Below, piece by piece: positions 1 through 12,059 of a DNA stretch of 64,000 bases (position 1 is the stretch's first letter; each line of letters starts with the position of its first letter). Both the position numbers and the translations under genes were made by a program. The stretch spans positions 2,294,001-2,358,000 of the forward strand of contig JAKULF010000001.1 in the NCBI GenBank assembly GCA_022661535.1, read 5' to 3'. The DNA comes from Eutypa lata (lineage: Eukaryota; Ascomycota; Sordariomycetes; Xylariales; Diatrypaceae). The notes below the pieces were generated by a model. It was not told the origin of the DNA, did no database searches, and saw nothing but the letters and a program-made list of their open reading frames with translations.

Positions 1-3000
1 ATTACCATCACCATCCTCTCCTTGCTCCGTGATCACAAGACAAATATAAAAGACAATGAAAATTAAACCAAAGAAGATTAAAGAGTCTGAATTACATCCC
101 CTCCGCCTCCGGCTCCAATTCACAGTGATCAGGTTGACATGAATAGGAGGAAAGTCGTGAAGGACTGACGGTGGGTTATTCGTAGAAGGGGACGTTGTTT
201 GATGTTATTCCAGTTGGTGCTGGGGGTTGCTCTTGGACCTGAAAAATGTAAGGCGCCACCCTGAGTATAGTGCTTATAATCTAGAGCTATTATATAGGTA
301 GCCCTAAAATCCCATAGGTGGTGATAATGGCGAGCGGTATGAATGTACTTCTGCATTCCTTTAAAGGTGCTGCAGAGCACGGGAAGTTAGGTCGTTTGTT
401 GTTCTTGACTCTTTTCTTCATCAGTATTGCAGAACCAGCCAGTGACTGAAATGGGTTGTTGGAGTATATGCTCCTTCTATGTGGATTGTTGAGGAAGATT
501 GATGTGGGTTGTTGGTATAGTCAATGCTGACAACATCTTCACCTTGTTGAAGTTCACGGCCTAAGGTGCTGTTAACGTATCGTCTGGAATGTTATAAGAG
601 GTTTATGCAGCCGTTGCATCTGTGAGGTATAATATATATATCCGAGCGTGTGTTAAAGGAGTAAGCCGATACAGATATACTATATAGTATGCGCATTGTT
701 AAAAGAAACACGGGTTTTCCTGCTATGCGTAACTGAATTTATACTCACCCGAAAACAGGAGTAATAGAACGCGATTTTCTTGCTACACATATAGTTCAAT
801 GTATACCTAGGATTATGAAATAGTTTGTAAGTATATGTAACTAAAATATAATACCGTACTGCGCGATACCTAGATGAAACTGTATTACATGTATTTAAAC
901 AAGCTGCGAAGACCATTGACTACTCAACTAATAAGACTTACGAGACTAATATAATGAATAGATTCAAGCCCTCGTCTCAACAACTACTTCTTATAATATA
1001 GGATCCTCTTAGCTCTGGGGATCTGTGATTCGGCTCACTATGCTTAATATATTGGTGTCTTGGCCCTGCGATGGTGTAAAGTCTGTGTTCGTCCCCAACG
1101 TATATCTGAACACCAACTTCTTCAACCCGGAATGGACTAAGATCAGATCATATTGAATTAGCAGGAGCAGGATACTCAAAGAAGACACTTGCTTAGATAA
1201 ACACGCAGACGTCTATCTAGTCCGCAACCCGGCGTCTCTAATAACCCGCTGCTTACGAAGCGCAATGCCCGTCCAATAACTACCTACATACCTAGACCGA
1301 ACTATCACCTCGTATAATCATGACAACAGAGAAGGTATGGCAGGGTCTCTAAGTATAGAATATGGATGGATATACATTAGGTTCGATGCGATGAAGGTTG
1401 TCAACCAACTTGAAGGTCTAGATCTTCGGCGCTCAGTTAACGGACATAACTAGGCATCGTATCTATCTATTATTAGCTACCCGGAGTTGAATGTGGCGAG
1501 TAAACTACCACTTCATGTATATATGCGTAGAACATATATTCGTTTATACCATACGTATATGCATGTACGGTATCTAGATATCGTACTTATGCAGTATCAC
1601 AACGCCCGGAATGTACGCCCACATGCATGCACACATCTACCAATATATGCATGTCCGTATAACTATAGATATGCAGGTAACTATGTATGCAACGTCTGCG
1701 CCACAGCCCTGTGTGTGTTAGGTCAGAGTTAGGTGATGTTACGTTAAGTATGCCTTTTCCCCGCGGAGACAGGCGTTGCAGACGGTCGGGGTCGGGGTGG
1801 CTGAGTGCACAGCAGGAGAAAAGAAAAAATCGGAGCGTCGTGCAGGATGCAGATCGCGGCACTTCCATATTCGGCTCCAATATCCGGCAATGGCTATAAC
1901 GGCTTGATCCGACGAAGGTATGCCAAGTATGTAGGTGCATATGCACCGATTTTTGCTCCCTTCTGGGCATTTATATAGTTTTAGCTGTTGTTCGTTACGT
2001 CAGTTAGTTTGCAGGTCCCTGAACTATATGTCTTGTTGCATGGAGGCTTAGCTACATAATGTAGCATACATATATTATCCCTATGGCCGAGATGGGTATG
2101 AGATGGGGTCCGTATGTGGTGGGGTATATGGATTCAATGTACATGGTTATTAGATTTGGACAACTGGCAGCCCTAGGAGTAGCGGAAGAGAAAGCCGTCG
2201 GACACGCCTTGGAGATCTTCGGTGTGCGCTTAGGGTTTTAGTCTAAAGGGGCAATGGCACAGGTGAACCGGGCAGACCTAATTCGGAAAGATAGACATTA
2301 AACAGAGAAGCAGACTGAGAGAGAGGGAGAGATAGAAAGTCTCGCAAGGTTAGCCCTTAGACCCTCAAGCTATGAATGATGGGCTGAGACATGCATACAC
2401 ATGTGCATGCAGATGAGTGCAGCAATGCTCCGATGCGGTATACACCGTTGCAAGGGGAGAAAAACCAAAGGTCTTGGCAGTAGAGAAGGGAAACGGTGTA
2501 AGATTGTAGACGTATGGACCTACATGACTCGTAGCCACGTGAGGTTATAGGCCCGTTGTGGCTTGCAGCTTCCTCGTGGTGTTAGAGGTTGTTTAAACAT
2601 TAGTTCGAACGGTATGAGATCGGATCTTTCCGAGGAACTCTACACTGATGGGTAGTAGTCGCCTTGAGGCTATTCGCGCTTAAGGGCCTTGGTATATACC
2701 CCCGTGCAGAGGCTGGCAACGAGACGAATAGGATAAGTCATGACTTGTAGTAGCCATACTCTCTGCTTGGTTGGGTCGCACACGGCTATAGCTGTGCGCT
2801 GGGTAACAGGGGGCTTAGTTTTAAGGAGATGCTATAACTAGATACTAGTACATGTAGATGAGGACTAATATACCACTCTCAACAATTACCAAGTCCGTCA
2901 TCTAACTACGTCGAGAAAACTGGATATACGCAACGTTTAGAGGTGTCTTTGACGACGCAACGTTACAACTGTATGTTAACAAGATCCTTAGAGAGGATGA

Positions 3001-6000
3001 TCTCCTTGTCGGCGGCCTCGAATCTTCAACGTGTGGATATTTTCTATGGTAAAGCTGGATGATCATCCTATAGCAAGCTTGTTACCGTTGGACGACCTAT
3101 AATTGCTAGGATGATCATCGTAGGTAATACTAGGTAGTTAGTACAAGGTGAAGTAACCCCGATGTGTACATGATAGCAGCATTAGGTTATGACGCGGCTT
3201 GCTCTTACCTACTAAATTCAGCTGTAACATCACATCTTGAACAGATCTTTCGAGGAGCACAAGAAGTTTACACTAACTGTACTGTTCAGCTGAATCTGAA
3301 TCTACGACATAATCGTGAAAAGCTGGGCTGCAGGTTGTGACACCATAGTTTGCCAGTTTACCTGCATATAGGGCTACTTCATGAACCGCCAGACCCAAGC
3401 CAAGAGTCGGCTGTGCTTCCCGCTATCGCCTCGAAGAGACCCCCTCCCGCATCCCCATGATCTGGGACTGCCGAAAGTGGCGTCTGTATGGAAGGCTTCA
3501 CAAAGTAAGATCTAAGTCTGACGTACCTGAAAGATCAGCACCGTACCGCATTTCTAGAAAAGATGGAGAGAACCGGCCGACGGCCGTCGCCAATGACCGC
3601 AGAAAAATCTGAGACAAGACTCGGGCCGTCCATAAGCTTAGGTGCTCATCCCCACAACTACGCAGTAACTACCGGTAGCTCTGTATGTAAGTGGATAGGC
3701 TGGATATAGGTAATGTACCGAGGTGAATTGGCGCCCTCAGTTTTTTGGTCAAGACTTGCCGTTACCCACCATCGCAACCAGACATGATCCTGTCTTCCAC
3801 CGAGTTTTCGCGCTGTTGTCGGTGTCCGAGCGGATCCATGGAATTAATACCTCTAACAACAGGGCATTTGAGGAAATCACCGTATGTGACCATTGGCTCA
3901 AAATACAACACGGTGATGATTTCGAACTGGGGGTTTTAATTATCGGGGTCCATAGTAAATATCCGTGATAGCGAGCGAATGCCATGTATAACCTCATGAT
4001 TGGCTTGATGTCATGGGTGTTCAGCCGCTGTCAAACCACGGGATGCCCGCATGCTTTCCCGGATTGAGCTGACCTGCATATGGAGAATCGTTGTTCCCCC
4101 TCCAGACGCACATTCAAGCTCTGCAAAGCTCCAGCTTGCACCACACCGCGTAATCTTATAAGCGCTAACCGGGCGCTTGGCCAGGGAAGCAGCTGGCCAT
4201 TTAGAGATGGCTATGGCAGAAAATTTCTGATCTCCTTGGAACTACATAGTTAGCACTAAAGGTAGATAGATGCCTTTGAAGGTATGAGCTCATCGACCCG
4301 AAGCGCGGTTAACTCGGTGAAACATGCACTCTGATCCAGTTTATGGGCTGTGTATGCTTTTTTGAAGAACGGATAAGTCCGTGAAGAACAGAGAAGAGTA
4401 GGTAAATGAAGTGAAGTTGGTAATGAGATTTAACTGACTGATCATGTGAGCAGTCTTGGATTTTTAGATGACATATCTCAAACGAGGACCTATTAGCTAC
4501 CGTGTGTAACTTAGGTACCTAGCACTACTTACCTAGGTAATTATGAGGTAGAATTGGAGGCTGAAAGTGCCAGGACTGCGGAAGAGCCCAAACCCCTGGT
4601 TTAGAAGTGCTTACTTAAGGGATTTCTTGCGTTAACTACCCTAGCGCCTTAACATAAGACCCTTAATACTAGTATTAATGCGGCTGAAGTCAATGTCAAC
4701 TATCCTGGTTTAAACCCTTGTTATACTCTTACACGTACTTCGTATATTCAAAGTTGCTATTGCCTAAAAATCGTACTATGTAGGTAAATACCGAAGTATA
4801 TGTATGCTTCGAACATTATTAAGACTTTGGGGATTCTGATCCTCCTCGATAATAGACTAAGCTCGGCCTTGAATACGTATGTGGTGCCCAAATAGTTACT
4901 AGATAACGGGAACTATAGACAGGCAGAGCTTAATTCCAGGCATACACGTGGCTCTCATTAAACCTTATCCTAATTACCCTCCAATGGCGCCATATCATTG
5001 AGCAATAGGTTGATATTACCAACCCCTCTGGTTATCATATTAGCTACGTTAAATGAGGGCCACCATTCTTGGACCAATCATTTCAGGTAACGTACATACG
5101 GCTCGCCTAACTACGCGGCTGAGAGAACGGGGTTCTCAAAGGCCCTGGAGCTGAACGCGCTAAGAATGAAATGAGTTGGGTTATTGTCAATCATGGCTTC
5201 TAAGAGCTCCATATGTCATCATGCATAGTGAAAGAAAAAGAAAGCAAAATTTTACCTCAATCTACGGAAGGATATACCTACATGTATGTACTGCCGACCG
5301 GTGGCGGTGGGGAAATTTGAATGTATTGTACAGTAGTTAGGTATTGCGAACGTCGGCGACCATGTAATGCGACCTTACTCGCATCGTTGCAACGTCAGCG
5401 TGTTGGCATGGTTGGCATCCAACCAGGACTGGAATATACCTGGCATTGGGGTAAATACCTACATATCCTGGGCTGCCCAACAGAGACTTCATACGCCCGA
5501 ACTTCCATACGAGTATTAGGAAAGTTATAGTGAATCACATATAGTTCGGGTTTGGTATAAGACAACTTAAGGCTGAAGGCAAGTTAAATCTCTGTATCTT
5601 ACATACACATTACTGGCTATCGTATAAAGTTACCTGATTAAGTCATACCTAGTAACTATATCTATAATACAATGAATGGACTTTCTTATGGTTATACATC
5701 TGGGATCTCAACTCGGGCTTACGTAGTCCCTTTACCGCTGTCAAAATAACGGATGGTGGTAGGTAGTGTATTAGGCTTCCTCTACCTTATGTACCCAGGC
5801 AAGTAGGTACATCGAGGGGTTACTTGCATGCTCCAGACCCTTCAGATAGCAAAATGATAAGTAACAGAATAGCATTCCTAAATCAAAAGATCCGAACAGC
5901 CGAATAAGGCCAGGGCGCGGTTGATAGTCCTGAATCAGAGAAGGCTATCCATGTATGTCGTGTAATAGACAAGTAAAGCTTTCTTCTTCATACTCTCTCT

Positions 6001-7319
6001 ACTTCTAGTACTAACTAACTGACCGAATTTTGACAATCCCAGTGCGGCATCAAGTTCCGTGATTCTGCAACGTACTGTTCTTTTTGTTAAAACTCGGCGG
6101 CTATTGAAGCCCAAGATCGGTCACTCCATCGAACAAGACGGAATAAATATGCAACCACAACCCCCCTGTTGACAAAAATAGCCTGTCAATTCTACTGCTA
6201 CCCTGGCAGCCCTGGACCTCACCCTGACGCACTGTCACCCGGTCCATCCTGATTTTGTATGTAGCTTCCATTACTTTAGCGACCTCAAACGAATAAATCA
6301 GGTACTGCACTTCGTGTTAATACGTGTATGAAGCACACATGCACACATTGGATATACCAGGCTACATTGAAGTTACTCACTGGAGGTATGAGACATGTAT
6401 GTACATATGTAAGCTGGTAGGGTCCAATATCGGATCGACTTATTACATACACCCCCTGTCGCTCAGAACCACGATGTGCTCCGTGCATCTTTTGGGTTTT
6501 GCCTTGACTTGCCTTGACCGCTCTGTTGGGTTCTCCAACGCTTTATCCACTGAGACTGGATGAAAAGGTCAATAGACATGAGTTCAGAGAGTTTCAGTAT
6601 GCATGTATCATATACTCGTAGATAAATGGATAATACTAGGCCAATTGTATGGCTTTGAAAGACGCAGCTAAGTACTGCTGCATGTACATCTACACTAGAA
6701 CATATAAGGATATAGGCTGTGCTTGGCAAAGCAGTGCCATCCGGTAATTCCATCTGATTGTCTCGCTTTGTTGCATACCTCATAGTCTAGGCAATTATGT
6801 ACTTTTAACTATACCCTGCTTGCTTTGCTTACCTCTTGATCATCAATTATCCAGCAGTACTAGTTAGTTATACCACATCTTTACCTCAATTCTTGATTGC
6901 TTATTTATTGCGTCGGTTCCTACGACTATGAACATTTATTTATATTGACCCGGTCGGCTGATATTCATCAGAACACGAACCTGAGAACACACACAAGGCA
7001 AGGCTACTGCTTTTTTTGCTAGTTCCTTTAGGTTAAGAGAAAAAGAGCCTCGTCATCAGCCCTCGGCATCAGCCCCCCACCCCCAAACCCCACGATTCAA
7101 GGTAGTCGAAGCCGTCTCTGCGACTATATAACACCTACTGCTATCATCGCCACCAACAACACTACCACTACGTACCCACCGACCTTTCCTTACTGCCTTT
7201 CTACGGTCTCTTCGTAGATAGATCGCATTCGAAGACGTCGCTCACGAACGCTCGTCGTCCTAATCGCCCCCACCCGTCAACCTCGATACGTATAGCTATA
7301 GAGCATCTTGTAACTTGAT
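1..7319. other. Gene-poor, TA-rich left flank
   Basis: I find no supportable gene here. The longest open frames are under 130 codons, have no recognisable domain and often overlap one another on both strands. The sequence is visibly rich in TA, TAT and GTA steps compared with the gene blocks to the right, which would fit decayed, RIP-mutated repeats, but I cannot measure this. It contains several palindromes and stem-loops (2392-2411, 3057-3120, 4115-4199) that are listed as findings. The last few hundred bases form the metacaspase promoter and 5' leader. Confidence 0.5.
7125..7131 (+). promoter_or_regulatory. Possible TATA element of the metacaspase gene
   Basis: A TATATAA heptamer lies about 190 nt upstream of the metacaspase start codon. 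A C/T-rich stretch with several CACC/CCACC runs follows it, as is common around fungal transcription starts. This is only a sequence match; no start site is known. Confidence 0.3.
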
Positions 7320-9464
7320 ATGTCGTACGGCTATCCAGGCGGATACGGTGGTCCACCTCAGCAGCATTATCAAGGAAATTACTACCAGCAACCGTATGGA
7401 TATCCCTTTACCGGTCTTCGTCTTTCTTCGTACGAGGCAAGGAAGAAGCAAGCACTCTATGTAGATGCTAATTAAACATCATTCCTACAGTCCGCCACAG
7501 CAATATAACAACTACGGCCCGCCACCGGGAGGTCCGCCTCCTCCGGGTCCTTACGGATATAACCAACCTCCCCCTCCTCAACCTTACGGCGGCTACAACC
7601 AGGTACTTGACATTTCTTTCTAGTGGGTGATTTTCGCCTGTTGGAACCCCCCGTTCACACGGTTATTAGGGTCACCCTCCTCCCCATCAGCAGCAATATG
7701 GCGGTTACAATCAACCTCCGAGTCAATATGGCAGACCTGGTAAGCTTATAGGAGTTCTTTGGAGGTCTCTCCCAACTCTGAAATACGAAGACATAGACTT
7801 ACAGACCCTCGTTAGCACTGCCCACGGTGAGCTCGAATTCATACAGTCATGGAAACATGGGCGCCCCTCCACCGCCTCCTTCGGGTCCGCAACACTTCGG
7901 CCACGGCGCCCCTCAGGGCTATTCCTTCAAATACAGTTCCTGTACGGGTCGGAGAAAAGCCCTACTTATCGGCATCAACTACTTCGGCCAGCGCGGTCAG
8001 CTCCGGGGCTGCATCAACGATGTTCGGAACATGTCGGCCTACCTCGTCGAGAACTTCAACTACAAGCGCGAAGATATGGTTATTCTCACCGATGACCAGC
8101 AGAACCCTATGAGCCAGCCCACCAAGCAGAACATCCTGCGGGCCATGCATTGGCTAGTGAAGGACGCGAGACCTAACGATTCGCTTTTCTTCCACTATTC
8201 CGGTATGTTCAAGTGCTTGCGATACCAGCCTCGAATTTGGCGCATCTAACTCGGGCGTAGGTCATGGTGGTCAAACTAAAGATCTAGACGGCGATGAACC
8301 CGATGGCTACGATGAAGTTATCTACCCTGTCGACTTCCGCCAAGTCGGGCATATAACGGACGACGAGATGCACAGAATCATGGTACAGTCTCTCCAACCC
8401 GGAGTTCGCTTGACGGCTATTTTCGACTCGTGCCATTCCGGCACTGCCCTCGATCTCCCGTACATCTACTCGACCCAAGGTATCCTCAAGGAGCCCAACC
8501 TGGCCAAGGAAGCCGGCCAGGGTCTACTTGGTGTTATCTCTTCCTACCAGCGGGGCGACCTTAGCGGCGTCGCTGGCAACATCATGGGCTTCTTCAAGAA
8601 GGCCACCAACGGTGAAGACGCGCACAACAGATCCCTGGCTACGAAGACCTCGTCGGCAGACGTTATTATGCTTTCCGGGAGCAAGGATGACCAGACCTCG
8701 TTCGTATACCCCTTTACCTTTTTCTATCCTTACATATAAGCCTATATCTTGGTCTCTCTTAATTTCCCCAGTTGTTGAGCTGTAAAATGTTCTGTTATGT
8801 TTTGGCTGGGTAACGATTTATGATATATGCATGTGAACATGGTGGAAAGGGCAAGACGGACGAGTGGCTTTTTACATAATTTTGTATAACACAAGGATAT
8901 GCCACCATTGGGGTCGGCAGAGGACTTTGAGACATTTCGTATATCTTCATGTATTCAGTCATCTTTGTTTGGTTTCCTTTCATACGCTCTAGATCAAAGT
9001 ACAGCCGATAGGGTTGTGACTTTGCATCTAGAGCGATGGGTTACGTTGGATCCACCTATACGGATGAATATGAGGCATCCTTTCACCTCTTCATCCCTTT
9101 CTCTGTTCATCCCATTTCACTATTCGAGCCACTCTCACTAACTGGTTTCCTTCTAGCGCCGATGCAACGATTGCATCCCAAGCCACGGGCGCCATGTCAT
9201 GGGCCTTCATTACGGCCCTCAAGAAGAGGCCGCAGCAGAGCTACGTGCAGCTTCTGAACAGCATCCGAGATGAGCTCGAGTCGCGGTACTCCCAGAAGCC
9301 CCAGCTCTCATGCAGTCACCCTCTGAGTAAGTTCCGCCCACCACCACCGCCGATGATGCTGGCAAGACCACCGAAACCCTGGTAGACACCATCTTGTAGG
9401 ACAGGACAGCTGAACTATTTGGGAAACTCTTTTTTTAGATACCGACTTACTATTTGTAATGTAA
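7320..9464 (+). CDS. casA: Type I metacaspase (caspase-like Cys protease)
   Basis: Seven exons give 437 residues: 7320-7429, 7491-7602, 7670-7739, 7816-8202, 8261-8699, 9157-9326 and 9439-9464. Phases agree throughout. The N-terminal 130 residues or so form a Gly/Pro/Tyr/Gln-rich prodomain, typical of type I metacaspases. The p20 catalytic dyad is visible as HYSGHGGQ (His228) and DSCHSG (Cys284). The C-terminus ends NTDLLFVM, as in other filamentous-fungal metacaspases. Metacaspases cleave after Arg/Lys, depend on calcium, and act in stress responses, protein-aggregate clearance and fungal cell death. The fifth intron (8700-9156, 457 nt) is unusually long for this genome; retaining it would truncate the protein after the p20 region. 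The stop codon overlaps an AATAAA-like sequence (9463-9468). It is convergent with gar1. The symbol follows Aspergillus usage. Confidence 0.93.
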
Positions 9465-10551
9465 TAAAGTTTCTACGACGGAACGGACAGACGGACGGAC
9501 GGGGCGGCAGCCGGGCGTTATACATCGTGATATTACAATAGGAAAGGAAAGGAAATGAAGGGGAAGGGAGTAGGAGGAAAACACAGCATCGAATCTCCCT
9601 CTCTTTTCTCTCGTTGAATCCGAACGGTTGGTTGGTTGGTTTGGTTGTACATGAAAAATTTGTCTTGATGTACGTACGTACGGGGAGATAGAAGGAAGAA
9701 ACAGAGGAGAGGCTACTTATTTCTGGAATTGTTACGATGATGATTGTTGCTTGCCTATCTAGTTAAACTAGAGCATTTTTAAACCCATTTTGTCTAACTG
9801 GCTGGCTGGTTTGGCTGAATTGACTGGGACTTCTTGAGGATGGAGGGCAATGAAACAAAACAAAGCAAAGCTTTTATTTTATTATGAATACATTACTGAG
9901 CCTGGTCTCAGAGAAAGCCAAAGGAAGGGGGAGAGGAAGAAGAAAATAAGATCCAGTCGTTTAATGATGATGATTAATGCTCGACGATGCATTTAAAAAA
10001 ATAAAATAAAAAATAACCCTGTCTGTGCTTCGTTGATAGTGACGGTGTATTGCGTTGTTGTATTTTCTTCTATCTGCAACGGCTAAGGTTATGAGTACGT
10101 GGATGGAATATAAAATTCGCTAGTTAACCCAGTTCGGAGAAGTCGAAAAGTTTTTACTATCTGCCTCGTTTGTCTAAACATGAAGAAGTGGCTACGAGCA
10201 ACCAACCCAGCGCAGGACGAAATCAGTCAAAAAGCCATAACGGAATTTAATTTTTTTTCCCTATGAACGCCGTTTCCCCGTAACCACGTGATAGAAAAAA
10301 CGACGACGAATAATGTGACAAATAGACAGAAAGCAGAAAAAAATGCACTGCTGAGACCTCCTCTTTCAGATGGGACGATGTGGATGTGGGTGGGAATAGA
10401 TAACGGGTGATGAGACGGACAAGACTAGATCAGGCCAGTTAAGTAGGTACCACCATGGGCCTGATAAAGAAGGCCCAGCAGGGTATCTCTTCTCTCATCA
10501 CTCATTTCTTCCTCCCGTTCGAGCATCCCATCCCATTATCGTTATCGGTCA
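9465..10551. other. Convergent intergenic region, metacaspase/gar1
   Basis: No coding sequence is seen. The stretch should hold the 3' ends of two convergent transcripts. It has A/T-rich runs, a GGAC(A/G)GAC-type short repeat near 9484-9503 and several AATAAA-like sequences on both strands. Confidence 0.5.
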
Positions 10552-11349
10552 TCAATACCGTCCACCTCCACCCCTGCTGAAGCCACCACGTCCCCGACCT
10601 CTATCACCGCCGCCGCCGCGACTAAAGCCACCGCTGCCACCACGGCTACTGAAACCACCGCGGCCACCACCTCTATCACCTCTACCACCGCCAAACGAAC
10701 CCCTACCTCCCCTCGACGGGGGACCGCCTCTCCCACCACGGCTAAAGCCACCACCCCGAATGGGACCACCGCGACCACCTCCGAAACCACCTCCAGCACC
10801 ACCACGACTCGGCTTCTTGACCTTGGGCGCGCCAGGCGGGGGCTTAGGCCTAGGGAGGAAGCGCTCGAGGGGCATGAGCTTCTCGGAGCCGATGAAGAAT
10901 TTGTCGCCGGGCTGGAAGGATCCGGCCTGGATGCCCTCGCTCGGCTTGATGGTGAAGTGGACCTGGTTGATGGGGCCGAGCACCTCGTCGATCTTGCCCA
11001 CGGACGTCTTGTTCTCCAGGAACATCTGCGCGTTGAACTGCGGCACCTTCACGTTGGTGCTCGCGCACACCATCTCCCCCTCGCACGCGTGCAGGAACGT
11101 CCCGATCTCGAGAATCTGGTCCGGCGGGCCGAAGTCGCGCTGTCCGTAGCCGCCGCGGCCGCCTGTGGTGAGCATCCATGTGTTAGCTTTCTCTCTCTTT
11201 CCCTTTCTTTTTTCTTCTTTTCTTCTTTTCTTTCTTCATTCATTCCTTCTCCAAGGACAAGGGAACAAGAACGTACCACCTCGACCACCACCACCGCCTC
11301 GACCTCCCCCGAAGGAGCCTCTTCCTCGTGGCGTAAAACCTCTCGACAT
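10552..11349 (-). CDS. GAR1: H/ACA snoRNP subunit Gar1
   Basis: Two exons, 11349-11277 and 11162-10552, joined across a 114-nt intron (GTACGT donor), give 227 residues. The protein has the classic Gar1 layout: a short N-terminal RGG-rich segment, a central conserved fold of about 100 residues that includes the run CEGEMVCAS and the segment [18 protein letters not shown], and a long C-terminal Gly/Arg-rich tail of RGG and GGRGG repeats. Gar1 is a core protein of H/ACA small nucleolar RNPs, which convert uridine to pseudouridine in rRNA, and acts in the nucleolus. The start [11 protein letters not shown] is the first ATG in frame and has the typical RGG start. It is transcribed divergently from the threonyl-tRNA synthetase gene, so two translation-related genes may share the 710-bp region between them. 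Confidence 0.95.
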
Positions 11350-12059
11350 TGTGTGGATTGTTTGTGTTTTGATTTGATTTTCGACGTCGCACTAATCTCT
11401 ATTATCGTCCCGCCAAATCGCTACTATTGTGTGGCTTTTTTCGGTTTGTCGTGTAGCGTTTGGGGGCTTTGCGACGACGTGAGTGTTGTTTTTCGGACCT
11501 CGAAAGTTACTTAATTTTTTTGGATAAAAAATTCCCAATTGGAGCTATGATTGGGAAGCTGGGCCACCTGCATGGAGCTTAGATAGACGGAAAATTAGCC
11601 GTGCCGAGAAAACTAACTAAATGTGATTTTTAGGTGGCTCTGAACTTTTTATCTCTGATAAGCTGATAGTTCTGATAAGACACCCTTGTACACTGCCTTG
11701 AATGCTAAGACACTTCTTTTGGTCGTTATCGATTGCCCATGGAAATCAAAAATGCCCCTCAATTTAGTGGATTTACGTCGGTACTTGATTGGTACCTCGT
11801 ATAAGTAGAACTTGACAGGGGGACATCCCGCCTTCTTTTCCCACAAGAGCCCAAAAAAGTTCAGGGGATCGTGTTTACTGGGTACAAGTAATAGGTGGGG
11901 TTGACTGTGACTGTGACTCTCTCCGACTTTCAATCTTATATGGTATCCAAGCTTTTGACTCACCTCCTCGATTCATAACGAGGCGTACAATAATATAGGG
12001 GATTCAACCCTTTGGATTCCGTATTTTGAATCCCAATTGACCATTGAACATCCCCAAAT
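11350..12059. promoter_or_regulatory. Divergent promoter region, gar1/ThrRS
   Basis: This 710-bp gap separates two divergently transcribed translation-related genes and must contain both promoters. A 104-codon minus-strand frame at 11649-11963 has no recognisable domain and I do not call it a gene. I see no clear TATA box. Confidence 0.5.
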